From DASPHG01 sp963849605 (lineage in GTDB: Bacteria; Actinomycetota; Thermoleophilia; Solirubrobacterales; Thermoleophilaceae): 64,000 nucleotides of DNA. The notes beneath the pieces are model-generated. The model had not been told where the DNA came from. It ran no database searches and saw only the letters and a list, made by a program, of their open reading frames with translations. The stretch covers positions 372,001-436,000 of the forward strand of contig CAWKHX010000015.1 in the NCBI GenBank assembly GCA_963849605.1, given 5' to 3'. The position numbers and the translations under genes were made by a program. Of this stretch, positions 8,711 through 16,831 are shown piece after piece; the first letter of the stretch is position 1, and the number at the start of each line of letters is the position of its first letter.

Positions 8711-10087
8711 GTGACTGTAGACGACGGACCGCGCCGCGGCCGACCTCGCTCCACCAAGCGCGACATCGAGCGATACGCCGGCCTCTTCGCCTCGCGGACC
8801 AAGGTCATGAAGTCGTCCGCCATGCGCGACCTCATGGCGGTGACGGCCCGTCCCGAAGTGATTTCGCTCGCCGGCGGCCTGCCGGACACGAGCAGCTTCC
8901 CGCCGGAGACGTTTGCCGCGGTCGCGCAGCGGATCGCGCGCGAGTCGTGCGCGAAGGCGCTCCAGTACGGGCCGACGGAGGGGTTGGCCGAGACGAAGGA
9001 CTGCATCGCCGAGGTGATGCGCGCGGACGGCGGGATGAGGATCGACCGCGACCACCTGATCGTCACGACCGGCGGCCAGCAGGTGATCGACCTCGTGACG
9101 AAGACGCTCATCGATCCGGGCGACGTGATCGTCGCCGAGGCCCCAACCTATCCCGGCGCCGTACCGACGTTCTCGTCGTACGAGGCCGACGTGGTGCAGA
9201 TCGACATTGACGCCGACGGCATGCGGATCGACCTGCTGGAGGAGCGGCTCGCCGAGCTCGAGCGCGAGGGCCGGCGGCCGAAGTTCATCTACACCGTCCC
9301 GACCTTCCAGAACCCGGCCGGCGTGACGATGTCGCTCGAACGGCGGCAGCGCCTGGTCGAGCTCGCGGCCGAACGCGAGCTCCTCGTCCTCGAGGACAAC
9401 CCCTACGGCCTCCTCCGCTATGAGGGCCAGCCGCTCCCGCCGCTGTACGCGCTCGACGGCGGGGTCTACGTGATGTACCTGGGGACGTTCTCGAAGATCC
9501 TCTCGCCCGGCATCAGGCTGGGCTGGGTCGCGGCGCCCGCCCCGGTGCTCGAGAAGATCAACCTCGGGAAGCAGGCCGCCGACCTGTGCACGTCGACGCT
9601 CTCGCAGCTCATGGTCCAGGCGTACTTCGAAGAGGCGCGGTGGCACGACTACGTCGAGTCGCTGACCGAGATCTACAGAGCACGTCGCGACACGATGCTG
9701 GACGCGCTCGCCGAGTTCTTCCCGCCCGAGGCCGAGTGGACGCGGCCCGCCGGAGGCCTCTTCATCTGGGCGACGCTGCCCGACTACATCGACACGACGG
9801 ACCTGCTCGCGCGGGCACTGCGCGACAACGTGGCGTTCGTCCCCGGCGAGGCCGCCTACCTGGACGGCCGCGGGCGCAACGCGATGCGGCTGAACTTCTC
9901 GGCGTCGGACGACGAGTCGATCAGGGAGGGCATCCGCCGGATCGGCAAGGTCATCGCCGAGCAGGTCGCGCTCTACGGCACGCTCACGGGCCGCCCGGCG
10001 CCGCGACCAGCTGCGGCGCCCGAGCCGCGACCGGCCGCGCGCGGCGACGCGCAGGTCGTCCCACTGCGACGACGGAAGGCGCAGTGA
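8711..10087 (+). CDS. PLP-dependent aminotransferase, class I/II (2-aminoadipate aminotransferase-like)
   Basis: A 458-residue fold-type I aminotransferase. The N-terminal arm VISLAGGLPDTSSFPPE, QYGPTEGLAETKD, TTGGQQVIDLVTKTLIDPGD, PTFQNPAGVTMS, LEDNPYGLLRYEG and the Schiff-base lysine in GTFSKILSPGIRLGW are all present. These are the landmarks of the LysN/MocR-type branch, but the DNA-binding GntR domain of MocR regulators is absent. Its last codons overlap the ligase gene (GTGA), so the products probably work together, for instance an amino acid made here being ligated next. The C-terminal tail is rich in Pro/Ala/Arg. The GTG start follows a TACCCT box by 8 nt. Confidence 0.9.
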   Translation: MTVDDGPRRGRPRSTKRDIERYAGLFASRTKVMKSSAMRDLMAVTARPEVISLAGGLPDTSSFPPETFAAVAQRIARESCAKALQYGPTEGLAETKDCIAEVMRADGGMRIDRDHLIVTTGGQQVIDLVTKTLIDPGDVIVAEAPTYPGAVPTFSSYEADVVQIDIDADGMRIDLLEERLAELEREGRRPKFIYTVPTFQNPAGVTMSLERRQRLVELAAERELLVLEDNPYGLLRYEGQPLPPLYALDGGVYVMYLGTFSKILSPGIRLGWVAAPAPVLEKINLGKQAADLCTSTLSQLMVQAYFEEARWHDYVESLTEIYRARRDTMLDALAEFFPPEAEWTRPAGGLFIWATLPDYIDTTDLLARALRDNVAFVPGEAAYLDGRGRNAMRLNFSASDDESIREGIRRIGKVIAEQVALYGTLTGRPAPRPAAAPEPRPAARGDAQVVPLRRRKAQ

Positions 10088-11040
10088 AGGTCGCCGTCCT
10101 CAAGGGCGGCAGCTCACTCGAGCGCCAGGTGTCGCTCCGTTCCGGCGGGCGCGTGGAGGAGGCGCTCGAGCGTCTAGGCCACGAGCCGCTCGCGATCGAC
10201 GTCGGTCCGGACCTGATCGAGCGGCTGCGCACCGGCGCACCCGATGTCGCGTTCCTGGCGCTGCACGGTCGCAACGGCGAGGACGGCACCGTTCAGGAGC
10301 TGCTCGAGATCCTCGGCATTCCCTACACGGGGTCGGGCGTGCTCGGGTGCATCCGCTGCATGGACAAGGTGCTCGCCAAGCACCTGCTGGTCGAGGCCGG
10401 CGTGCCGACGCCCGAGTTCTTCGCGTTCAGCGAGCTTGCGTTCCGCGAGCTGGGCGCCGCCGAAGCGCTGCCGCAGATCGAGGAGCGCCTGACCTTCCCG
10501 ATCGTGGTGAAGCCGGCCGCGCAGGGGTCCGCGCTCGGCATCAAGTTCGCGCGCACGGCCGAAGACGTTCCGGCCGCGCTCGTGAACGCGTTCTCCTACG
10601 ACGACAAGGTGCTCCTCGAGCGCCACATCGACGGGCGCGAGCTCGCCGTCTCGATGATCGAGCGGGACGGCGGGCCACTGGCGCTCCCCATCGTCGAGGC
10701 GGTCCCGCGCGACGAGGACTTCTTCGACTTCGAGTCCCGCTACGAGATCGGGCGGACCGAGTACCGCTGCCCGCCGGAGCTCTCCGACGAGGAGGCCGCG
10801 GCGGTGGCGGAGGCGGCGCGCGCGACCTGGACGGTGCTCGGCTGCCGGGGGTTCGCGCGCGCGGACATCATGCTGCCCGAAGGCGGCGAGCCACAGGTGC
10901 TCGAGGTGAACGTCACGCCGGGGCTGACGGAGACGTCGCTGCTTCCAATGGCATGCGAGGCCGCCGACATCGGCTTCGATCAGTTCGTCGAGCGCGCACT
11001 CGAGCTCGCGCTCGATCGCGTCAGCGCCTCGACGGCCTGA
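10084..11040 (+). CDS. D-alanine-D-alanine ligase family protein (first of two)
   Basis: A 318-residue ATP-grasp ligase. GGSSLERQVSLRSG (N-terminal Glu/Ser binding D-Ala 1), LHGRNGEDGTVQ, VVKPAAQGSALGIKFA, the omega-loop-like FDFESRYEIGRTEYRCP, and LEVNVTPGLTETSLLP (metal and D-Ala 2 site) are in family order. The usual GSSxG of the ATP-grasp loop reads GSALG. A more canonical Ddl is encoded at 44697. This copy is fused translationally (GTGA) to an aminotransferase, so it may ligate another D-amino acid pair rather than serve bulk peptidoglycan synthesis; that is inference. Confidence 0.88.
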   Translation: MKVAVLKGGSSLERQVSLRSGGRVEEALERLGHEPLAIDVGPDLIERLRTGAPDVAFLALHGRNGEDGTVQELLEILGIPYTGSGVLGCIRCMDKVLAKHLLVEAGVPTPEFFAFSELAFRELGAAEALPQIEERLTFPIVVKPAAQGSALGIKFARTAEDVPAALVNAFSYDDKVLLERHIDGRELAVSMIERDGGPLALPIVEAVPRDEDFFDFESRYEIGRTEYRCPPELSDEEAAAVAEAARATWTVLGCRGFARADIMLPEGGEPQVLEVNVTPGLTETSLLPMACEAADIGFDQFVERALELALDRVSASTA

Positions 11041-12377
11041 TCCGCCAGCCTGACGCTGTAGTTCGTCCCCCGGTCCTCGGGATAGATCTGTGTCGTGTTC
11101 GCCAGGATCAGGCCGGGGATCCCGGTCGCGAGCGGCGCCATCCGCTCGCGATACCCGCGGGTGACGATCGGCTGCGCCGCCGGCTCGCGGAACAGCCAGC
11201 GCTGCTTGATCCATCCGCGCGAGAAGCCGGGGTTGACCTTTCGCAGGCCCGGCTCGTAGAGGTCGAGCAGCTCGTCGGGATCGAGCGCGAGCAGGGGGTG
11301 CCCCGCCTCCAGGTAGTTGGCGACGTAGAGGAACCGCCTGCCGCCGTAGCGCTCGGGCTCGACGAAGTTGGTGTGCTCGATCAGGCCGACGAACGGCAAC
11401 TCGTCGTCGGCGATGTTCGTCCAGTAGAACGGCGTGAACTGCCGGTCGAGCTCGAGCAGGAGGCAGAGGGCGGTGTGGTACTCGATGCTCGACAGCCGCT
11501 CGAGGTAGTCGGCGCCGACCTCTGCGGCGAGCTCGGGATCGAGCAGCTGCTCGAAGATGTCGTTCGGAACGGTCGCGATCACCGCGTCGTAGGGCTCCGC
11601 CGGATCGGCCGCCGGGAATCGCCGCGGGTCGTGCCCGGCGCGGAACGAGTCGGGCACCCCGGGCTCGACGACGAAGCGGCCGTCGCGGCGCGACAGGCGG
11701 CGCGCGGGCCGGTCGATCATCACGCGGCCGCCACGTAACTCGATCGACTCCTGGAGCCGCGCGTACAGGGTCTCCCAGCTCCCGCGCGGGTAGCCGAGCA
11801 GCTCCTGGCGAGCTTCGTCGCCCTTGATCTGGCGCCGCACCGTCAGCTTGCTCCACAGCCACCCCATCGAGATGTCGGTCGCGCGATCGCCGAACTTGCC
11901 GCGCAGGAGCGGGCCCCAGACGGTGTCCCACGCCCGACGGCCCATCGCGCGGACCACCCAATCGCGCGCCGTCTCGTTCTCGAACGGCTCGACCTCGCGG
12001 TGGCGGCGCTGCAGGAGCAGCACGGCGATCCCCATGCGCACGCGCGACACGAACGGCAGCGGGCGGAAGCGGAGCAGGTCGACCGGGCCGTTGAACGGCC
12101 ACGAGCGCCCGTCCACGAAGAACGCGACGGACGAGGGCCGCCACTCGAGCTCGTCCGGCATCCCGAGCTCGTCGTAGAGCGCCGCTATGTGTCGGTCGCT
12201 CGTGAACAGGTGGTGGTAGTAGCGCTCGAGCCGGTGGCCCTGGCCGACGTCGAGCGTCGCCGCCTGGCCGCCGAGGCCCGGCCAGCGCTCGTATACATCC
12301 GCGATGTGACCGGCCTGAGCCAGGCGGTGACCTGCGACGAGGCCGGCGACCCCGGCCCCGATCACCGCGACCCTCAC
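10980..12377 (-). CDS. FAD-dependent oxidoreductase/desaturase-like (protoporphyrinogen oxidase fold)
   Basis: A 465-residue flavoprotein. The N-terminal VAVIGAGVAGLVAGHRLAQAGH is the Rossmann GxGxxG motif, followed by VYERWPGLGGQAAT. A late LANTTQIYPEDRGTNYSVRLADQAVEA is the second FAD-binding segment. Such proteins next to DPM1-like glycosyltransferases are common in surface-glycan loci and resemble UDP-galactopyranose mutase-like or amine-oxidase proteins; the substrate is unknown. The GTG at 12375-12377 overlaps the glycosyltransferase stop (GTGA). The 3' end overlaps the convergent ligase gene by 61 bp. Confidence 0.85.
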   Translation of the reverse strand: MRVAVIGAGVAGLVAGHRLAQAGHIADVYERWPGLGGQAATLDVGQGHRLERYYHHLFTSDRHIAALYDELGMPDELEWRPSSVAFFVDGRSWPFNGPVDLLRFRPLPFVSRVRMGIAVLLLQRRHREVEPFENETARDWVVRAMGRRAWDTVWGPLLRGKFGDRATDISMGWLWSKLTVRRQIKGDEARQELLGYPRGSWETLYARLQESIELRGGRVMIDRPARRLSRRDGRFVVEPGVPDSFRAGHDPRRFPAADPAEPYDAVIATVPNDIFEQLLDPELAAEVGADYLERLSSIEYHTALCLLLELDRQFTPFYWTNIADDELPFVGLIEHTNFVEPERYGGRRFLYVANYLEAGHPLLALDPDELLDLYEPGLRKVNPGFSRGWIKQRWLFREPAAQPIVTRGYRERMAPLATGIPGLILANTTQIYPEDRGTNYSVRLADQAVEALTRSSASSSARSTN

Positions 12378-13330
12378 GTGCCGCCGGCGTCGTCGAAGTT
12401 CTGCTTCGACTCCACGAGGTAGAGCGGCCGCCGCTTGACCTCGTCGTACACGCGCGCGAGGTACTCGCCGATCACGCCGATCGCCATCAGCTGGATGCCG
12501 CCGAGCAGGAGTACCGCGATCACGGTGGTTGTGACTCCCGGGACGAACTCGCCCGCGATCCGGAACCCGATCGCCACCGGGATGCCGAGGAATGCGATTG
12601 CCGCGAACAGGAAGCCGAAGAACGTCGCGAGCTGCAGTGGCACGTACGAGAACGAGGCGACGGCATCGAACGAGAACCGCAGCATCTTGAAGAGCGAGAA
12701 CTTCGTGTCGCCGGCGTGCCTCGGGGCGCGCCGGTAGGGCACGCTCGTGTGTGTGTAGCCGACCCACGCGGTCATGCCGCGGATGTAGCGGTTGCGCTCG
12801 GGCATAGCGAGCACCGCATCGACCGCGCGCCGTGACAGCAGCCTGTAGTCGCCCGCGTTCTGCTCGACCTCGATCTGGGCCACGCGGCCCAGCAGACGGT
12901 AGAACCAGGAGGCGGTCATCAGCTTGAGACGGGTCTCGCCCTCGCGCTCCTCGCGCACCGCGACCACCACGTCCGAGCCCTTCCGCCACCACTCGACCAG
13001 CTCGGGGATGAGCTCCGGCGGATCCTGGAGGTCCGCGTCGATCATCACGACCGCATCGCCGGCCGCATGCTCGAGCCCGGCGGTCAGCGCGGTCTGGTGG
13101 CCGAAGTTGCGCGACAGCGTGACCACGCGGATGCGCCTGTCGCCCACGGCGAGCTCGTCGAGGATGGCCGGCGTCCCGTCGCTCGAGCCGTCGTCCACCA
13201 GCACGATCTCGAACGGCATGTCAGCGAGCGCCGCGACCGTCCGCTCGCAGAACGACCGCACCGTGTCCTCCTCGTTGAAGACAGGTGCCACGACGCTCAC
13301 GAGCGACAGCTCCCTTGGGGCCAGGCTCAC
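12374..13330 (-). CDS. Glycosyltransferase family 2, DPM1/GtrB-like, with two C-terminal helices
   Basis: 318 residues. The GT-A domain has SVVAPVFNEEDTV, VLVDDGSSDGTP, LSRNFGHQTALTAGLEHA, MIDADLQDPPE (the DxD site) and QNAGDYRLLSRRAVDA. Two C-terminal helices follow (ATFFGFLFAAIAFLGIPVAI and VIAVLLLGGIQLMAIGVIG). This is the polyprenyl-phosphate hexose synthase architecture: it charges a lipid carrier with a sugar on the cytosolic face. The GTG at 13328-13330 lies 7 nt after a TAGCCT box. An internal GTG at 13298-13300 has an upstream AAGGGAG and is the alternative. It is followed by the FAD gene with a GTGA overlap. Confidence 0.9.
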   Translation of the reverse strand: MSLAPRELSLVSVVAPVFNEEDTVRSFCERTVAALADMPFEIVLVDDGSSDGTPAILDELAVGDRRIRVVTLSRNFGHQTALTAGLEHAAGDAVVMIDADLQDPPELIPELVEWWRKGSDVVVAVREEREGETRLKLMTASWFYRLLGRVAQIEVEQNAGDYRLLSRRAVDAVLAMPERNRYIRGMTAWVGYTHTSVPYRRAPRHAGDTKFSLFKMLRFSFDAVASFSYVPLQLATFFGFLFAAIAFLGIPVAIGFRIAGEFVPGVTTTVIAVLLLGGIQLMAIGVIGEYLARVYDEVKRRPLYLVESKQNFDDAGGT

Positions 13331-13337
13331 GGCGGAC

Positions 13338-13347
13338 AGGCTAGCCT
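13338..13347. promoter_or_regulatory. Palindromic bidirectional -10 element
   Basis: AGGCTAGCCT is a perfect palindrome reading TAGCCT on both strands. On the minus strand the box ends 7 nt before the glycosyltransferase GTG (13330). On the plus strand it ends 8 nt before the methyltransferase GTG (13356). One element can therefore serve two divergent leaderless transcripts. Confidence 0.45.
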
Positions 13348-13355
13348 CGCGCCGC

Positions 13356-14246
13356 GTGAGCGCGCGTTGTGTCGTCTGCGGTGGAGACCGGCTCCTGGAG
13401 CATCTCGCCGTTGCCGGCGAGCAGGGTCCCGAGGGCCTGATCCCGACGACCGACCGGTTCGGGACGGCCCTCTCCGACATCGTCTGGTGCCCGGGCTGCA
13501 CGCACATGCAGCTGCGCGAGATCCCGAGCGAGACCGAGCTCGAGCGCGCATACGGTGAGGCTGCGTCCGAGGACTACGTCGAGGAGGAGGCGGGGCAGAG
13601 GGCGACCGCGCGCGACCTGCTGGAGCGGCTGGAGCGGCACGCCGACAGGGGAGCGCTGCTGGATCTCGGGTGCTGGGTCGGCTTCCTGCTCGACGAGGCG
13701 CGCAACCGCGGCTGGGACCCGGTAACCGGGGTCGAGCCCAGCAAGTTCGCGTCGGGCTATGCGCGCGACCGGCTGCGGCTCGACGTGCGGACCGACGACC
13801 TGATGACCGCCGACCTGCCCGCCGGCGGGTACCAGGCGGTCGTGCTCGGCGACGTGATCGAGCACCTGCCGGATCCCGGCGCGGCACTCGACCGGGTGCG
13901 GGCGCTGCTCGCGCCGGGCGGCGCCGTCATGCTGATGCTGCCGGACGCCGGCAGCCGCGTCGCGCGCGGGCTGGGGAAGCGCTGGTGGTCCGTGATCCCG
14001 ACGCACGTCCACTACTTCACGCGCAAGAGCCTCACGCGCCTGCTGACGGACCACGGGTTCGAGCTGCGTCACCTCGACACGACGCCAAAGGCGTTCACGG
14101 TCCGTTACTACCTCGAGCGGATCGGCGGGTACTCGCCGGCGGCATCGCGCGCGCTCGTCGCGGGCGCCGGTGCCCTCGGCGTGGCTGATCGAGTCTGGGC
14201 GCCCGACTTCCGCGACCGCATGGTCGCGATCGCGGTCAGGACGTAG
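13356..14246 (+). CDS. Class I SAM-dependent methyltransferase with N-terminal zinc-ribbon-like motif
   Basis: 296 residues. An N-terminal CVVCGG ... WCPGCTHMQLRE pair of CxxC motifs is followed by a Rossmann methyltransferase core: LLDLGCWVGFLLDEARNRGW (motif I), GVEPSKFA (motif II acidic) and VVLGDVIEHLPDPGAAL (motif IV). This matches the Methyltransf_13/C-methyltransferase-like proteins of sugar biosynthesis loci, often acting on nucleotide sugars or lipids. The GTG at 13356 follows the shared TAGCCT box. It is divergent from the DPM1-like gene, which suggests a common glycan pathway. Confidence 0.85.
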   Translation: MSARCVVCGGDRLLEHLAVAGEQGPEGLIPTTDRFGTALSDIVWCPGCTHMQLREIPSETELERAYGEAASEDYVEEEAGQRATARDLLERLERHADRGALLDLGCWVGFLLDEARNRGWDPVTGVEPSKFASGYARDRLRLDVRTDDLMTADLPAGGYQAVVLGDVIEHLPDPGAALDRVRALLAPGGAVMLMLPDAGSRVARGLGKRWWSVIPTHVHYFTRKSLTRLLTDHGFELRHLDTTPKAFTVRYYLERIGGYSPAASRALVAGAGALGVADRVWAPDFRDRMVAIAVRT

Positions 14247-14748
14247 ACGGCCCTTCGCCCCCGCTCTCTTCCATGAAGTCCTCGGGCGTCACGTTGTCGA
14301 GGAACTCCTTGAACTTGTCGACGACCTGCTCCTCGCTCTCGTCCTCGTGCTCGAATTCGATCGCCGACTCCGCGATGACGTCCTCGGCCGCGAAGATCGG
14401 GGCGCTCGTCCGGACCGCCAGCGCGAGTGCGTCCGACGGGCGCGAGTCGATCTCGACCTCGCGGCCGTTCACCTGGAGCGTGATCGACGCGTAGAAGGTG
14501 TTCTCGCGCAGCTCTGTGACCGAAACACGGCTGCACGTCGCCTCCATCTCGGTGAGCATGTCGTTGATCAGGTCATGCGTCATCGGCCGCGGCGTGTTCG
14601 CACCCTGAAGCTTCATCAGGATCGCCGCCGCCTCGGGGTGGCCGATCCAGATCGGGAGGAACTTGTTCCCGTCACGGGTCTTGAGCAGCACGATCGGCTG
14701 CTTGCCGACCATGTCGAAACTCACGCCGTAGATGACCATCTCCTGCAT
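14236..14748 (-). CDS. Bifunctional nuclease family protein (BFN, DUF151)
   Basis: 170 residues. The BFN domain is clear: VLLKTRDGNKFLPIWIGHPEAAAI, RPMTHDLINDMLTEM, FYASITLQVNGREVEIDSRPSDALALAVRTSAPIF. The C-terminus is an acidic tail. Plant and bacterial relatives have reported DNase/RNase activity; the cellular role in bacteria is unclear. A TACACT box lies 10 nt before the ATG (14746-14748). It converges on the methyltransferase gene with an 11-bp overlap. Confidence 0.9.
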   Translation of the reverse strand: MQEMVIYGVSFDMVGKQPIVLLKTRDGNKFLPIWIGHPEAAAILMKLQGANTPRPMTHDLINDMLTEMEATCSRVSVTELRENTFYASITLQVNGREVEIDSRPSDALALAVRTSAPIFAAEDVIAESAIEFEHEDESEEQVVDKFKEFLDNVTPEDFMEESGGEGPSTS

Positions 14749-14793
14749 GGCTATCGGGAGTGTAGGCCGGACCCCGGCCCGTCGACACCTTCG

Positions 14794-15033
14794 CTAGGCG
14801 GCCGGAGGGGCGAGCAACCGCCACCCGACCAGCTCACCGGCGTCCGTCTCGGCGATGCCCATGGCGCCGACCTCGATGTCCTTCCAGAGCTGGATGTCAG
14901 GGACGCTGAACTCGGTGCCTTCGTACTCGGCCGAGCGCAACGTGACCGTCTGGCGGTCGATCACCTTCGCGGTCACCACTCCCTCGACCCAGCGGCGAAC
15001 GGGAGCGCCGTCTTCAAGATCGTCTTTCGTCAT
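14794..15033 (-). CDS. Small uncharacterised protein (79 aa)
   Basis: I do not recognise this protein. It is soluble, acidic and short, beginning MTKDDLEDGAPVRRWVEGVV, with alternating hydrophobic residues suggesting a small beta-rich fold, and ending LLAPPAA. The codon pattern (G/C at third positions) matches its neighbours, which supports it being coding. It stands alone between the BFN and lipoprotein genes on the same strand. Confidence 0.6.
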   Translation of the reverse strand: MTKDDLEDGAPVRRWVEGVVTAKVIDRQTVTLRSAEYEGTEFSVPDIQLWKDIEVGAMGIAETDAGELVGWRLLAPPAA

Positions 15034-15101
15034 CGCAACCCCGCACGTAGGGTGATCCGGGTGCGGAGGGGTGTCGATGGGACATCCGTCCAGCGGGCGG
15101 G

Positions 15102-15908
15102 CTATTCCACCTTGAAGATCTGCTCGAGCCCGTTTTCCTCGTCCGCGATGCGGTACCGCCATCCCTGCTCGAGCTCGGCGGTGAAATAAACGGATGTGCC
15201 GGCCGGAATCGATTGCATCGCCCCGAGGAGCTCGAGCGGTGGGTCGGCGGGTACCTTGAAGCCACGACCCTTGTTCAGCGGTGCAAAGAACTTCGTCGCC
15301 TCTTGGATCGTGTGGCCCGGCCTCAATCCCGCCAGGCCGAACTCGCGTGGCTCCGACGCGGAATTGCGCAGCTCGAGCGTCTGCTCGCCCGCCTCGATCG
15401 GAGGCACCTCGAAGCTCTTCTGCTTTGCCTCGATCACACCGTCGACGTCCGGCGGCGGCGCGTCGTTGTCGCCCACGACCTCGAACACCTTCTTCATCCC
15501 GAGCGCCACGTGCGGCCGGCCCTTCGGATCCGGGATGAAGCACACGAAGACGTAGCGCCCAGGCTCGAGGTCGCGCTCGATGCTCACCTCAGTGCCGGGC
15601 GTCAACACCGGCACGCCGCCGATGTCTTCGATCCCCTTCGGCTCCTCCCCGCTCGCGATCGCCTTGTCGACGTCGGCTTCGCTAACGCCTTCGTCCAACC
15701 GGCCGAGGCCGTACTCGTGAAGCTCCTCACCCGAGTTCGAGAAGTTCATCGTGACGAAGCCGCCGTCGATGCTGTCGGGCATGACGAACGCGTATTCCTT
15801 GCCGTCGACGGAAACGGGCTCCGGCGCCGAGGATTCGTCGTCATCGCCGCACGCGGCGATCCCGATGGAGAGGGCCGCGCAAACCGCGGCCAAACGAGCA
15901 GGTACCAC
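15102..15908 (-). CDS. Secreted lipoprotein with two cupredoxin-like halves
   Basis: 268 residues. An N-terminal signal ends in a lipobox (LSIGIAAC, Cys near residue 20), so the protein should be anchored outside the membrane. The mature part has two similar units, each with a segment such as FVTMNFSNSGEELHEYGL and QTLELRNSASEPREFGLAGL, and GRYVFVCFIPDPKGRPHVALGM resembles the C...H...M end of cupredoxins. Copper binding is possible but not proven. The GTG at 15906-15908 lies 7 nt after a TAGCAT box and places the signal peptide correctly. Confidence 0.75.
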   Translation of the reverse strand: MVPARLAAVCAALSIGIAACGDDDESSAPEPVSVDGKEYAFVMPDSIDGGFVTMNFSNSGEELHEYGLGRLDEGVSEADVDKAIASGEEPKGIEDIGGVPVLTPGTEVSIERDLEPGRYVFVCFIPDPKGRPHVALGMKKVFEVVGDNDAPPPDVDGVIEAKQKSFEVPPIEAGEQTLELRNSASEPREFGLAGLRPGHTIQEATKFFAPLNKGRGFKVPADPPLELLGAMQSIPAGTSVYFTAELEQGWRYRIADEENGLEQIFKVE

Positions 15909-15915
15909 GTCGGCG

Positions 15916-15921
15916 ATGCTA
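15916..15921 (-). promoter_or_regulatory. -10 box of the lipoprotein gene
   Basis: TAGCAT on the minus strand, 7 nt before the GTG start, consistent with leaderless transcription. Confidence 0.4.
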
Positions 15922-15959
15922 GTCGGCTGCCCGCCTAGCAACTCCTGAGCGGATGTGAG

Positions 15960-16177
15960 ATAACAGCCGCCGGTGGCACTTCAGGCGAATCCTGCCAGCG
16001 TCTAGCGGTGAAGGCAAAGCCCAGCCCTGAGCCTCAAGCGGGGCGCGAGAGCGCCTACCGGGCAAGGCATGGACGCCGGCTCCATGCTCGACGCCGCAGC
16101 CCGCGTCGCGCAGCCGACCGGCCGGGCGGGGTGCCATGAAAGGCGAAGGCCTGCTTCCGGAAGCGGGCGGTCAGAAA
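15960..16177. other. Non-coding stretch with several strong hairpins
   Basis: There is no convincing coding sequence between the lipoprotein promoter and tRNA-Ile. Inverted repeats are dense: GGCGC-GAGA-GCGCC (16042-16055), a 7-bp stem with arms 16067-16073 and 16081-16087, a 6-bp stem with arms 16089-16094 and 16103-16108, a GC-rich palindrome at 16149-16168, and a long-range TGGCAC/GTGCCA pair (15974-15979 with 16131-16136). This may be a structured RNA on either strand. I could not match it to SRP, tmRNA, RNase P, 6S or a riboswitch class. Confidence 0.4.
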
Positions 16178-16251
<74 letters not shown>

Positions 16252-16276
16252 TCGCGAGAGCAGCGATGATAGCGGC

Positions 16277-16831
16277 GTGTCGGGGCCCATCCTCAGCCAG
16301 ATCAGGGTCGCTGCGGACCCCGCTGCCTGGGCCGCCGCGGGCTTCTCAGTGACGGCCGGGAGCATGCCCGTCGGCGACGTCACGATCGAGTTCATCGACG
16401 GCGATGGGGGCATCGTCGATTGGACGCTCGCCGATGATGCACCGGACCTTCCCCCGACGGCACACGCGAATGGCGTCACCGAAATCGATCACGTGGTCAT
16501 GCTCACGCCGTCCCTCGAGCGCACGATCGAGGACCTGGAAGGCCAGGGGATCGAGCTGCGCCGAATCCGCGAGGGCGAGACAGGCATGGGCACGTACCGG
16601 CAGGCGTTCTTCCGCGTAGGCCGACCGATCCTCGAAGTGGTGGAGGCCGACGACCCAGTCCGGTTTTGGGGCATCACGTTCACGACGGCCGACATCGACG
16701 CCGCGGCGGAGCTCCTCGGCGAGCGACTCGGGCGCGTGAAGGACGCCGTCCAACCGGGCCGCCGGATCGCGACGGTGCGCAAGGAGGCCGGCCTCGGCTT
16801 CCCGGTTGCGCTGATCAGCCCGAAGAGCTAA
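16277..16831 (+). CDS. VOC-superfamily (glyoxalase/dioxygenase-like) protein
   Basis: 184 residues built from two related halves of beta-alpha-beta-beta-beta type. The second begins EIDHVVMLTPSLERTIEDLEGQGIELRR and includes RQAFFRVGRPILEVVE, where the His and Glu positions match vicinal-oxygen-chelate metal ligands. The first half (LSQIRVAADPAAWAAAGFSV) lacks an obvious histidine, so activity is uncertain. The GTG at 16277-16279 sits 6 nt after a GATGAT box shared with the tRNA promoter region. It converges on parB with a 4-bp overlap. Confidence 0.75.
   Translation: MSGPILSQIRVAADPAAWAAAGFSVTAGSMPVGDVTIEFIDGDGGIVDWTLADDAPDLPPTAHANGVTEIDHVVMLTPSLERTIEDLEGQGIELRRIREGETGMGTYRQAFFRVGRPILEVVEADDPVRFWGITFTTADIDAAAELLGERLGRVKDAVQPGRRIATVRKEAGLGFPVALISPKS

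Noticed and set aside
12294..12992. N-terminal extension of the FAD oxidoreductase into the glycosyltransferase region
   Set aside because: The extra sequence is an antisense/shifted shadow of the glycosyltransferase; the Rossmann motif starts at the GTG at 12377.
15980..16020. B12-box-like sequence (CAGG...CCTGCC) suggesting a cobalamin riboswitch
   Set aside because: Spacing is wrong, the rest of the aptamer would fall inside the lipoprotein gene, and no B12 gene follows.
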